DNA from: Croceivirga sp.
Lineage (GTDB): Bacteria > Bacteroidota > Bacteroidia > Flavobacteriales > Flavobacteriaceae
DNA length: 64,000 bases
Direction: 5' to 3'
NCBI GenBank assembly: GCA_028284935.1
Contig: JANQQQ010000036.1
Span: forward strand, 62,001-126,000
The notes under the pieces are model-generated. The model saw only the letters and a list, made by a program, of their open reading frames with translations, did no database searches and had not been told where the DNA came from. Below, in pieces: positions 29,250 to 37,558 of this stretch. The first letter of the stretch is position 1; every line of letters begins with the position of its first letter. The position numbers and the translations under genes are program-made.

Positions 29250-31649
29250 CTATTCCGTTCTAAGACTTTTCACGGGATTTTGCTTTGCAGCACGAATGGC
29301 TTGAAAACTGACCGTTAAAACGGTAATGCCAAAGGCTCCCAACATGGCCAAGGCAAAAATCCACCACTTTAAAATGACCCGATAAGGGTATTCCTGCAAC
29401 CACCCGTTCATTACATAATAGGCTATGGGTACTGCAATAAAGCAAGAGATGACCACAAGTTTTAAAAAGTCCTTGGAAAGCATGTTCCAGACATTAAAGA
29501 CCGTAGCGCCCAAGACTTTTCGAACCCCAATTTCCTTGGTACGTTGTTCTGCGACAAAAGAAGTAAGACCAAAGAGGCCCAAACAGCTGATTAAAATGGC
29601 CAGTGCAGTAAAAATTCCGGACAATGTTCCTACTCGCTGTTCAGCTGCAAACTTTTCTGCATATTCGTCATCAACAAAGTCATATTCAAATGGGATAGCA
29701 GGAAAGTTCTCTTTAAAAACACGCTCTATAATGGCAATGTTCTGACTGGCGCTTTGATTGGGATTCAATCTAAGGTTGTAATAGCTAAAGTTTTCATACC
29801 GATCATAAACATACCAAGCCTGTTTCACGGGCTCATATGGGGATTGGGCAATCATATCCTGAACTACACCAATTATTTTCATTGTTGGTCCGGGGTCTTC
29901 TTCATCTGAATCACGAATGAGCATACCAACGGGGTTTTCTACCCCCATATACTTTACGGCCGTTTCATTAATAAGGATTCCCAAGGAATCTGAGGCGATA
30001 TCCCTGGAGAAGTCCCTCCCTTGAACCACTTTAAGATTGAGGGTGCTGGCATATTCGGGCGAGACCTCGGTCCAAGCAAAATCTTCTTGGAACCCGTCGG
30101 GTTTCCCCTCCCAGGTATATCCACTTCTATTGGACCAAATTCGTGTTGTTGGGCTACTTGAGGTGGCCATGGCTACTGCCGCTCCGGACTTTAGGAATTG
30201 TTCGCGCATGAGGTCGGTTTTGCCTTCAAAATCGACGGACCAGGTTGGAATTTGAATGAGGCCTTCCCGGTCATATCCAATCGGCCTGTTTTTGGCATGG
30301 TTGATCTGTTGCATCACGATTACCGTACCAATGATAAAGGCAACGGAGACCGTAAACTGGAGAACAACCAATATCTTTCTGGGCAGACTGGAATACCTAC
30401 CGCCCTTGAAAGTCCCCTTCAATACATCCACCGGCCTAAAGGAGGAAAGATATAAAGCGGGGTAACTTCCGGCCAATAATGCCGTAAATAAGATAAAGCC
30501 TATGGAAATCAACCAAAAAAAGCTGCTTGACCAAGGGAATGGGATTTCTTTTCGTGATAGTTCATTGAAACCACTGAGCGATAGAAGTACTATGGCAACC
30601 GCAACTACAAAAGCAAAGACCACCACCAAAAAGGATTCACTTAAAAACTGATTGATCAATTGTCCTTTTTGTGATCCTATTGACTTTCGTATACCCACTT
30701 CCTTGGCACGCTTTTCTGAACGGGCTGTGCTTAGGTTCATAAAGTTGATACAGGCCAAAAGCAGCACGAAGGCACCGATAATACCAAACAACCATACGTA
30801 TTTTATACGACCCCCAACCTGTTTCCCCTGTTCAAAATTGTTGCGCAAATACCAATCTTCCATGGGCAATAGGAACAATTGTGGATTGAATTCAGCAGTA
30901 TCTTCATTGAGGTCTTTTTTGACGTTCCTAATTTTTTCTGAAACCACTTCCATGTTCACGTTATCTGCCACCTGTACGAACATTTGAAAGGAATTGTTAC
31001 CCCAATTGTCCAAGGAATTCTGAATCCATTCCCGATTGGCCACATAATGGTCCCAAGGAATGATATAATCGGTATCGTTGAAGGTGTTATTGAAAGGGAT
31101 GTCTTCATAAACAGCTGATACTGTTAAGTCATATTGATTGCCGATTTTCACCACCTTTCCAATAGGATTTTCATCTCCAAACAATGCTTTCGCCGTGGAC
31201 GCTGAGAACATAATTGAATTAATTTCCCGGAGCCCATCTTTTTCCCCTTGTAGAATTTCTAGGTTGAGCATTTCTGGGGCCATGGACTGCATATAATTCC
31301 CAGTTCTGGAAATACTATTTTCCTGGTACTTGATATAGCTATTTTGAGTCCATGAAGCCATCATCAGATGTTTGAAATTGTCACCGTATCCTTCACGAAG
31401 TGCCGGTTCCAACGGCAAGGGGATGGCCGGACCTGTTCCAACATTGCCATTAAAGGTCTGCGACTGGAATACTTGGGCAATTTTATCTTTGTTTTTATAG
31501 TAACTGTCACGGGATAGTTCATCATACATCCAAAGGCCGATGATCAATGTAACGGCCATTCCCAAGGCCAATCCTCCAATATTGATAAGGGAGTACCCTT
31601 TGTTTTTCAATAGGTTTCTCCAAGCGATTTTTAAATAGTTTTTAAACAT
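29250..31649 (-). CDS. FtsX/MacB-type ABC permease 13
   Basis: A 799-residue permease starting MFKNYLKIAWRNLLKNKGYS. Coupling motifs RSEKRAKEVGIRKSIGS and KEIGVRKVLGA; C-terminus NPVKSLRTE after AAKQ. Its first 30 codons are almost identical at protein and DNA level to those of the next permease upstream (31,729): 35 bases at 31573-31607 recur exactly at 34055-34089, while the periplasmic domains differ strongly. That mosaic suggests gene conversion or a partial duplication. Seventh gene of the first unit, 79 bases behind permease 14. Confidence 0.93.
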   Translation of the reverse strand: MFKNYLKIAWRNLLKNKGYSLINIGGLALGMAVTLIIGLWMYDELSRDSYYKNKDKIAQVFQSQTFNGNVGTGPAIPLPLEPALREGYGDNFKHLMMASWTQNSYIKYQENSISRTGNYMQSMAPEMLNLEILQGEKDGLREINSIMFSASTAKALFGDENPIGKVVKIGNQYDLTVSAVYEDIPFNNTFNDTDYIIPWDHYVANREWIQNSLDNWGNNSFQMFVQVADNVNMEVVSEKIRNVKKDLNEDTAEFNPQLFLLPMEDWYLRNNFEQGKQVGGRIKYVWLFGIIGAFVLLLACINFMNLSTARSEKRAKEVGIRKSIGSQKGQLINQFLSESFLVVVFAFVVAVAIVLLSLSGFNELSRKEIPFPWSSSFFWLISIGFILFTALLAGSYPALYLSSFRPVDVLKGTFKGGRYSSLPRKILVVLQFTVSVAFIIGTVIVMQQINHAKNRPIGYDREGLIQIPTWSVDFEGKTDLMREQFLKSGAAVAMATSSSPTTRIWSNRSGYTWEGKPDGFQEDFAWTEVSPEYASTLNLKVVQGRDFSRDIASDSLGILINETAVKYMGVENPVGMLIRDSDEEDPGPTMKIIGVVQDMIAQSPYEPVKQAWYVYDRYENFSYYNLRLNPNQSASQNIAIIERVFKENFPAIPFEYDFVDDEYAEKFAAEQRVGTLSGIFTALAILISCLGLFGLTSFVAEQRTKEIGVRKVLGATVFNVWNMLSKDFLKLVVISCFIAVPIAYYVMNGWLQEYPYRVILKWWIFALAMLGAFGITVLTVSFQAIRAAKQNPVKSLRTE

Positions 31650-31728
31650 GACTGATGGTTTTTGATTGATTCGTTTTTTTGGCTATTGAACCTGCTCCAA
31701 TTAAAGACTTAAAAAATCTTAAATAGTT

Positions 31729-34131
31729 TCACTCTGTACGCAAACTTTTCACCGGATCGGCCGTGGCCGACTTTATGGATTGAAAGCTCACGGTAAAAAA
31801 GGCTATGGCAAGGGCCAATACACCCGAAAGCGCAAACACCCACCATTCAACGTCAATTTTATAGGCGTATTTGTCAAGCCATTGTTCCATCACGTACCAA
31901 GAAAAAGGGATGGCTATGAGAATGGCAATGCCCACAAGTTTTATAAAGTCCTTGGATAAGAGCGTTACGATGGTAGCTAAGTCCGCTCCCAAGACCTTTC
32001 GAATACCAATTTCCTTGGTGCGTAGCATGGCGCTGTAGGTGGCAAGTCCAAAAAGGCCCAAACAGGCAATAAAAATGGCCAAGCAAGAGAATAGGGTAAA
32101 AAGTCTTCTAAATCGAACGTCAGCCAAATATTGCTCATTGAATGATTCATCCAAAAAACTGTATAAGAAAGGTCGATGTGGTGCCAATTCGCTCCATTTT
32201 TTTTCAACGGAAGCCAATGCCTCTTGGTAATTGTTCGATTGCATGCGCAATGAAAAATACCTCCCGTAAGGAACCTGCCTGAGGGTCAACGGAGCCACTT
32301 TTTGATGCAATGACATGTAGTTAAAGTCTTTTACCACACCGATTATGGTTCCTTCCCTGCCCCATTGCTGGAATTTTTTTCCTAAAATTTCTTGGGGATT
32401 GCTATAGCCAAATGATTTTGCGGCGGCTTCATTAACAACCAATGAACTGGTACTGTCAGCGGGGAAATCAGGAGAAAAGGCCCTGCCGGCAACCACTTCT
32501 ATTTTATAGTGTTGGATAAAGTTGTTGTCTACCTCATAGATATAGGGAGAAAAATTTTCCATATTGCCCTTAGGGGTTTCTATATCTGTGCCTGCTGCGG
32601 GGAAATGGCTACTGGGCACAGTCCGGGAAAGGGAAACCGAACGGACGTCAGCAAGGGACAAAAGCTCGCTTTTAAAAGCCTCTGCATTGCTCAGCACGGT
32701 ACCGTCCCAGTTAAAATCCAAAATCAACTGTTGTTCCTTATCAAAGCCCGTGTCCTTATTGAGCATAAATCCAAGTTGGTGGTACACTACCACGGTACTG
32801 GCAATCATGGCAATGGACAAACTAAACTGAAATACCACTAGCCCCTTTCTTAGATTGGTTCCTTGTGCCGAAGTTCTAAAGGCCCCTTTTAAAACACTTA
32901 CAGGTTTAAATCCAGATAAAATAAATGCAGGATAACTGCCAGAAAAAAGACCCGTTAAAAAGGTTATACCAAAGTAGAGCAGGAGTACGGGCAAGGTAAA
33001 AATGGAACCAAATTCAAAGGTTCTGTTGGTAAGGTTTCCGAGCCATGGCAACGAAATGAAGGCAAGTAGAAGTCCAAGAATGGAGGCGACCAGGACCAAG
33101 ATCAATGATTCTCCCAAAAACTGATGGATAAGACCTCTTCTTTCCGCACCGATGACTTTCCGTACCCCTACTTCCTTGGCCCGTTCCATAGATCGGGCGG
33201 TAGCTAGGTTCATAAAATTTATACTGGCTATCACCAAGATAAACAACCCTATGATTGAAAAGATATAGATGTTGGACAAGCTACCCGTCTCTCCAGGTTG
33301 GCGGTCCGAGGTGGAGTGCAGATAGATGTCATTAAGGGATTCCAAAGAAAAGTTGTAGTAGTATTCTTTTCTTTCTTCGGGGTCGATATGCTTGTCTAAG
33401 AACCCTGGGATTTTTGTTTCGAATGCCTTTTGGTCAAAATTATCGGCAACTACGATGTAGGTATAAAAATCTACATAGCCCCACCAGTCAAAAATTTCTG
33501 GCCTTGTTTGGTAAAAACTGCTCATGGACATGAGCACATCAAAAGTAAAATGGGAATTCTGTGGAATATCCTTAATCACACCTGTTACGGTATACTCGCC
33601 ATCTGCGGCCCTTCCCCCAATGCCATTAAGGGTTTTGCCGATGGGATTTTCATTTCCAAAGTATTTCTTCGCCGTGGTCTCCGTAAGTACTATGGAGTAC
33701 GGTGCTTCCAGAGCGGTCTGTGGATTGCCTGATACCAATGGCCAGCTGAAAACGTTAAAAACAGAAGCATCTACATAAAAGCATTCACTTTCTTGAAAGG
33801 ACCGATTGTTGTATTCCAATAGAATATCACTGATACCGGAGAATTGTACTTTTTCCACGATTTCGGGAAAATCGGATTTGAGTGCTGGTCCAACTGGCGC
33901 ATTCCCCCATATCCATGTTTCCGTTGGATCTTGTTCACTTCTGTGATGCACTAAGCGATAAATGTTATCCTTTTTTTTATGATAGCTATCAAAAGAAAGC
34001 TCATCCGATATAAAAACGGCAATCAATAAAAAACAGGCTAGGCCAATTGCTAGGCCTCCAATATTGATAAGGGAGTACCCTTTGTTTTTTAAAAGGTTTC
34101 TCCAAGCGATTTTTAAATAATTTTTGAACAT
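31729..34131 (-). CDS. FtsX/MacB-type ABC permease 14, promoter-proximal member
   Basis: An 800-residue permease starting MFKNYLKIAWRNLLKNKGYS, with membrane segments near 20-42, 285-307, 335-360, 375-400, 425-447, 680-702, 730-750 and 765-788. Because both FtsX halves are in one chain, one molecule should equal a MacB dimer or a LolC-LolE pair and recruit two ATPase subunits (established for the family; inferred here). Coupling motifs SMERAKEVGVRKVIGA and KEIGIRKVLGA; the C-terminus is DPVKSLRTE (Asp for Asn). It follows the GIN-domain gene by 25 bases in the unit that also encodes the only ATPase, and is the best candidate for the ancestral permease of the array. Confidence 0.94.
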   Translation of the reverse strand: MFKNYLKIAWRNLLKNKGYSLINIGGLAIGLACFLLIAVFISDELSFDSYHKKKDNIYRLVHHRSEQDPTETWIWGNAPVGPALKSDFPEIVEKVQFSGISDILLEYNNRSFQESECFYVDASVFNVFSWPLVSGNPQTALEAPYSIVLTETTAKKYFGNENPIGKTLNGIGGRAADGEYTVTGVIKDIPQNSHFTFDVLMSMSSFYQTRPEIFDWWGYVDFYTYIVVADNFDQKAFETKIPGFLDKHIDPEERKEYYYNFSLESLNDIYLHSTSDRQPGETGSLSNIYIFSIIGLFILVIASINFMNLATARSMERAKEVGVRKVIGAERRGLIHQFLGESLILVLVASILGLLLAFISLPWLGNLTNRTFEFGSIFTLPVLLLYFGITFLTGLFSGSYPAFILSGFKPVSVLKGAFRTSAQGTNLRKGLVVFQFSLSIAMIASTVVVYHQLGFMLNKDTGFDKEQQLILDFNWDGTVLSNAEAFKSELLSLADVRSVSLSRTVPSSHFPAAGTDIETPKGNMENFSPYIYEVDNNFIQHYKIEVVAGRAFSPDFPADSTSSLVVNEAAAKSFGYSNPQEILGKKFQQWGREGTIIGVVKDFNYMSLHQKVAPLTLRQVPYGRYFSLRMQSNNYQEALASVEKKWSELAPHRPFLYSFLDESFNEQYLADVRFRRLFTLFSCLAIFIACLGLFGLATYSAMLRTKEIGIRKVLGADLATIVTLLSKDFIKLVGIAILIAIPFSWYVMEQWLDKYAYKIDVEWWVFALSGVLALAIAFFTVSFQSIKSATADPVKSLRTE

Positions 34132-34156
34132 GGCCAGATCGCTTTTTTGACTTTTT

Positions 34157-34906
34157 CTAAAGGGGCCTGATGGATGCTTTCCCTATGATAATCCCCCTAT
34201 TGATATTAGGATTGCCATCGTAACGAACTAAGGCCTCACCGAAGGCGGTAAGTTTAATTTTATCAGTAACGTTTAGCTTAAACGCGCTTTCGCCATAGGC
34301 GGTAATCCGCGTAACATCGTTTTCAACCCCTAAGGTATTGACCCTACTTTCGCCATAGGAGGTATATTTTTGGTTTTCAATGGAACCTGATTTAATGTCC
34401 AATTCACTTGCTCCATAGATGGAAGTACGTAGTTTGTTTAATTTGGCCTCTTGCAATACTACTTTTGACTCCCCGTACAGCACCAAACGGAATTTTTGTT
34501 GCTCCAAGGGGCTCTCCATAGTGATGGTCTGCTCCCCGCGAACAGAAAGCCGCTTTAACGTCCTATAGTTTACGGTAACGACAGCTTCCGTTCTATGATA
34601 GATAGGACGTTTGCTTTTACCATACTCCGTTTTGTACTTTTTGCGTTTGGTAAGGAATTTGGCATCTTCAAGATAGATTCTCAAGGTTTTGCCTTTGACC
34701 TCTACCTTGACTTTTTCCAGAGGTACGTCAGTTTCATCAATCGTAACCTCTTCCTTGTCACTTTCTATAAATGATACTTCAACGTGCGGACTTATGATTA
34801 CTTTATCAAAAGATTTCACATCGATGGTTTTTAGCTGGGCTTGTATCCCCGATGTAAGGGTAATACCAGCTAAAAAAGCCAATAAAAAGGGTGTTCGTTT
34901 TTTCAT
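34157..34906 (-). CDS. GIN-domain (DUF2807-type) secreted protein
   Basis: A 249-residue protein with a signal peptide (MKKRTPFLLAFLAGITL, cleavage near AQA/AQ at about 23) and the head-GIN fold typical of Bacteroidota. From residue 125 on it consists of short strands repeating a Y-G-E-S-like turn (LYGES, IYGAS, SYGES, AYGES, AFGEA) every 18-20 residues, consistent with a beta-helix or stacked sheet. It lies between the ATPase gene (32 bases upstream) and the first permease (25 bases downstream), inside the sigma-54-controlled unit, so it probably works in the periplasm with the transporters or with envelope stress. GIN proteins have no agreed biochemical role; none is assigned here. Confidence 0.85.
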   Translation of the reverse strand: MKKRTPFLLAFLAGITLTSGIQAQLKTIDVKSFDKVIISPHVEVSFIESDKEEVTIDETDVPLEKVKVEVKGKTLRIYLEDAKFLTKRKKYKTEYGKSKRPIYHRTEAVVTVNYRTLKRLSVRGEQTITMESPLEQQKFRLVLYGESKVVLQEAKLNKLRTSIYGASELDIKSGSIENQKYTSYGESRVNTLGVENDVTRITAYGESAFKLNVTDKIKLTAFGEALVRYDGNPNINRGIIIGKASIRPL

Positions 34907-34938
34907 GACTGTTTTTTGATTGATGAATAAACCATTTT

Positions 34939-35634
34939 TTATGCCATAGCGCCTATGGCCCTGTTTTGACTTTCCGTTACAATTTGACCATCGAATAGAT
35001 TGATCACTCGATGTGCGTAATGGGAGTCCCTATCAGAGTGGGTAACCATAACGATGGTAGTACCCTCTTGATTCAATTCTGTAAGCAAGTTCATTACCTC
35101 AATGCCATTTTTGGAGTCGAGGTTTCCTGTAGGCTCATCTGCCAAGATGAGTTTTGGATTGGTTACAACGGCCCTGGAGATAGCTACTCTTTGTTGCTGA
35201 CCTCCAGAAAGTTGTTGGGGGAAGTGCTTTTCCCTATGTGCGATTTTCATTCGCTCCAAAACAGTCTTTACTTTTTCCCTGCGTTCCGCTTTTCCCATTT
35301 TTAGATAGATCAGTGGCAACTCCACATTTTCATAAACGGTCAATTCGTCGATAAGGTTAAAGCTTTGGAAAACAAAACCTAAGTTTCCTTTTCGTAGTTG
35401 GGTTCTTTGACTCTCCCGCAAACCAGCTACTTCATGACCGGCAAAATTGTAGCTTCCCTCAGTAGGATTATCCAACATTCCGATAATGTTCAGTAAGGTG
35501 GACTTGCCGCAGCCAGAAGGCCCCATGACTGCAACAAATTCACCTTCTTCAACATTTAGGTTGACCCCATTAAGGGCTAAGGTTTCTACTTCTTCTGTTC
35601 TAAAACTCTTTTTTAAATTTTGAATCGTAATCAT
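34939..35634 (-). CDS. MacB/LolD-type ABC ATPase, the only ATPase of the array
   Basis: A 231-residue cytoplasmic ATPase with Walker A GPSGCGKST (38-46), Q-loop FVFQ (Q90), signature LSGGQ (142-146), Walker B with ADEPTGNLD (165-173) and H-loop His199. The ADEPTGNLD form is characteristic of the MacB/LolD/FtsE branch. It powers FtsX-type permeases; here it is encoded between the repeat protein (30 bases upstream) and the GIN protein. No second ATPase accompanies any of the 14 permeases in the window, so all of them probably share this one. Start at ATG 35632-35634 gives MITIQNLKKSF, the expected start for the family. Confidence 0.95.
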   Translation of the reverse strand: MITIQNLKKSFRTEEVETLALNGVNLNVEEGEFVAVMGPSGCGKSTLLNIIGMLDNPTEGSYNFAGHEVAGLRESQRTQLRKGNLGFVFQSFNLIDELTVYENVELPLIYLKMGKAERREKVKTVLERMKIAHREKHFPQQLSGGQQQRVAISRAVVTNPKLILADEPTGNLDSKNGIEVMNLLTELNQEGTTIVMVTHSDRDSHYAHRVINLFDGQIVTESQNRAIGAMA

Positions 35635-35664
35635 TTTCTACGGTTATTATTTTTTGTTAATCAG

Positions 35665-36285
35665 TTAAAAAGGTTCTTCTGCTTTACAAACCACTTCTGG
35701 CAGTATTGGAAAATCAGCATCTAAATCGTTGTCCATTTCGATATATTCAATGGAGTTCAAATCAAAATAAGGCTCATAAGGAGAAAATCCTTGTGGAAGA
35801 TATTTCTCCGGATTAAAATCGAGGATACTATCTTCCTGCTCAATAAAATGTATTGATGTCAGATTCGTTGATTCCTTATGAGCATCAAAACCTACCGGAA
35901 GGTACTTTGATGGATCAAAGCCAAGGCTATGGTCCTCCTGATCAATAAATTCAACACTGGCCAAGTCAAAGTAAAAGGTATGTGGGTCAAAATTCTCCGG
36001 TAAATAATCATATGGGTCAAACCCCAATTCAATGACCTCCTCCTCTATGTATTCAATTTTACTAATGTCCAAATCGAAAGTTTCCTCCTCCTCATTATTT
36101 GTAGGGTTTGAAAAAAATTCCGGTTTGTCCATCGAATGGTCGACAGCTGCAATAAGGCTTTCAAACGTATCCCTATGCTGTAAGGTTTCTTGTATGGGTG
36201 TTACCTCCCAAGTACTTTGTTGTACTGCTGCTATGGCGGAGCTTGATAAGAGCACACATCCATAAATTTTCATTAATCTGTTCAT
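35665..36285 (-). CDS. acidic secreted repeat protein of unknown function
   Basis: A 206-residue protein with an N-terminal signal-like segment (MNRLMKIYGCVLLSSSAIAA) and a strongly acidic body. From residue 70 it contains three full and one partial copies of a 34-36 residue unit starting near 70, 106, 140 and 174. Each unit has a F-D-L-x-S-I-E-[YF]-I strand, an acidic E-x-E-D turn, L-G-F-[DN]-P-x-x-Y-L-P and G-F-[DS]-P. I do not recognise an established family. Its place between adaptor and ATPase genes, in a tight operon (20 bases after the adaptor stop), implies a periplasmic or surface partner of the efflux machinery. A single Cys near the C-terminus (VVCKAEEPF) is notable. Confidence 0.75.
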   Translation of the reverse strand: MNRLMKIYGCVLLSSSAIAAVQQSTWEVTPIQETLQHRDTFESLIAAVDHSMDKPEFFSNPTNNEEEETFDLDISKIEYIEEEVIELGFDPYDYLPENFDPHTFYFDLASVEFIDQEDHSLGFDPSKYLPVGFDAHKESTNLTSIHFIEQEDSILDFNPEKYLPQGFSPYEPYFDLNSIEYIEMDNDLDADFPILPEVVCKAEEPF

Positions 36286-36305
36286 TTTTTGATGATTTAT
36301 AATAC

Positions 36306-37556
36306 TTATTTTAATACAATTCGTTCTGCTTCTCCAAAGCTGTCATAATTACTGGTAATTACTTGTTCTCCAGGTTGAAGTCCCTCAAGAACCTCAAAAT
36401 ATCGTGTATTTTGTTTCCCTACTCTAATATTGCGTTTAATGGCCTCGTTTCCGTTGGGATCTACAACAAAAACCCATTGACCTCCGGTACTTTGAAAGAA
36501 TCCCCCCTTAGGTAACAATAAAGCATCATTGGACGCCCCCAACTGCAGTCTTATGTTATAACTTTGACCTGCACGAATGGTTTCCGGTTTGTCACCAGTA
36601 AATACTAGATCTACATTGAACCGGCCATTTCTTACCTCCGGATATACTTTTCGTAAACGCAGTTCGTATTCTTTACCATTTCGTTCCAAGGTAGCGGATA
36701 AGTCGCGTTTTACACGGTCGATGTAGTGCTCGTCAATGGCCGCTTCAATTTTAAAATCGGTAAGCACATTGATCTGTCCAATACGTTGACCTTGCGAGAT
36801 GTTCTGTCCGATTTCAGCATCCAAAAAACCCAATTGCCCATCTGCGGGGGCCCTAACATTTAAGTGGTCCAGTCTTTCATAAACCATTGAGAGTGTTTTT
36901 TTCATGCGTTGCAAATCAGTATCCAATCCAGCCAAAGAGGTTTTTCTTAGTTCATCATCCTGTTCGGTCTGTAACTTTACAATCTCAAATTGTTTCTGGG
37001 CCAATTGGTAGTTTTCCTTTGAAGTAAGGTATACTTCTTTGGAAATGAGTTCATCGGCATAAAGCGCCTCATTTTGCTCGTAGTTCCTTTTTAGCCGCTG
37101 CAAATCGGTACTTGTTGTTGCCAAGGAACGGCGGCCTTCGACCTGACGCGCATCGAAAGTCAGACGAGTGGAACGTAGGTCATTCTGCTTGAGCGCCAAG
37201 TTGCTCTCACTTGCCAAAATCTGTTCATAGAGATTCATGTTCTCCAGCGTTAGTATGATGTCTCCTTTTTTGACCATGGCTCCCTCTTCGATTAATTTTT
37301 CAGAAACCCGTCCCCCTTCATAGGCATCCATATAGATAGTGGCAATGGGTGCCACGTTTCCATTAATGGTGATGTAGTCGTCAAACTTTCCACTGGCCAC
37401 CTCAGAAATGGAGAGGCGCTCTTTTTCAGTTCTAAATGTGGATTTGGAGCTGCCAAAGGCCAACTTCCATCCTACGAATAGCAGTAGTGCCCCCAATGCA
37501 ATATATCCGTAGTGCTTTGGGCGAAGTCCTTTTTTCTTTTCCAGTTGTATATCCAT
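36306..37556 (-). CDS. HlyD/MacA-type periplasmic adaptor protein
   Basis: A 416-residue membrane-fusion protein: N-terminal cytoplasmic tail, one membrane anchor at about 17-35, a split lipoyl/barrel-sandwich domain (GGRVSEKLIEEGAMVKKGD near 80-100 and VRAPADGQLG near 240), a long alpha-hairpin (about 110-235) and a beta-barrel plus membrane-proximal domain (LLPKGGFF, GLQPGEQVI). It links the inner-membrane permeases to the TolC-like channel. Its gene sits 2 bases from the stop of the upstream tolC-like gene, implying translational coupling. MacA-like proteins usually begin with a similar single transmembrane helix; length is normal. Confidence 0.93.
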   Translation of the reverse strand: MDIQLEKKKGLRPKHYGYIALGALLLFVGWKLAFGSSKSTFRTEKERLSISEVASGKFDDYITINGNVAPIATIYMDAYEGGRVSEKLIEEGAMVKKGDIILTLENMNLYEQILASESNLALKQNDLRSTRLTFDARQVEGRRSLATTSTDLQRLKRNYEQNEALYADELISKEVYLTSKENYQLAQKQFEIVKLQTEQDDELRKTSLAGLDTDLQRMKKTLSMVYERLDHLNVRAPADGQLGFLDAEIGQNISQGQRIGQINVLTDFKIEAAIDEHYIDRVKRDLSATLERNGKEYELRLRKVYPEVRNGRFNVDLVFTGDKPETIRAGQSYNIRLQLGASNDALLLPKGGFFQSTGGQWVFVVDPNGNEAIKRNIRVGKQNTRYFEVLEGLQPGEQVITSNYDSFGEAERIVLK

Positions 37557-37558
37557 CT

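Noticed and set aside
1-34131. Tandem permeases read as a mobile element or genomic island
   Set aside because: No transposase, integrase, direct repeats or tRNA junction were seen; duplication in place explains the arrangement.
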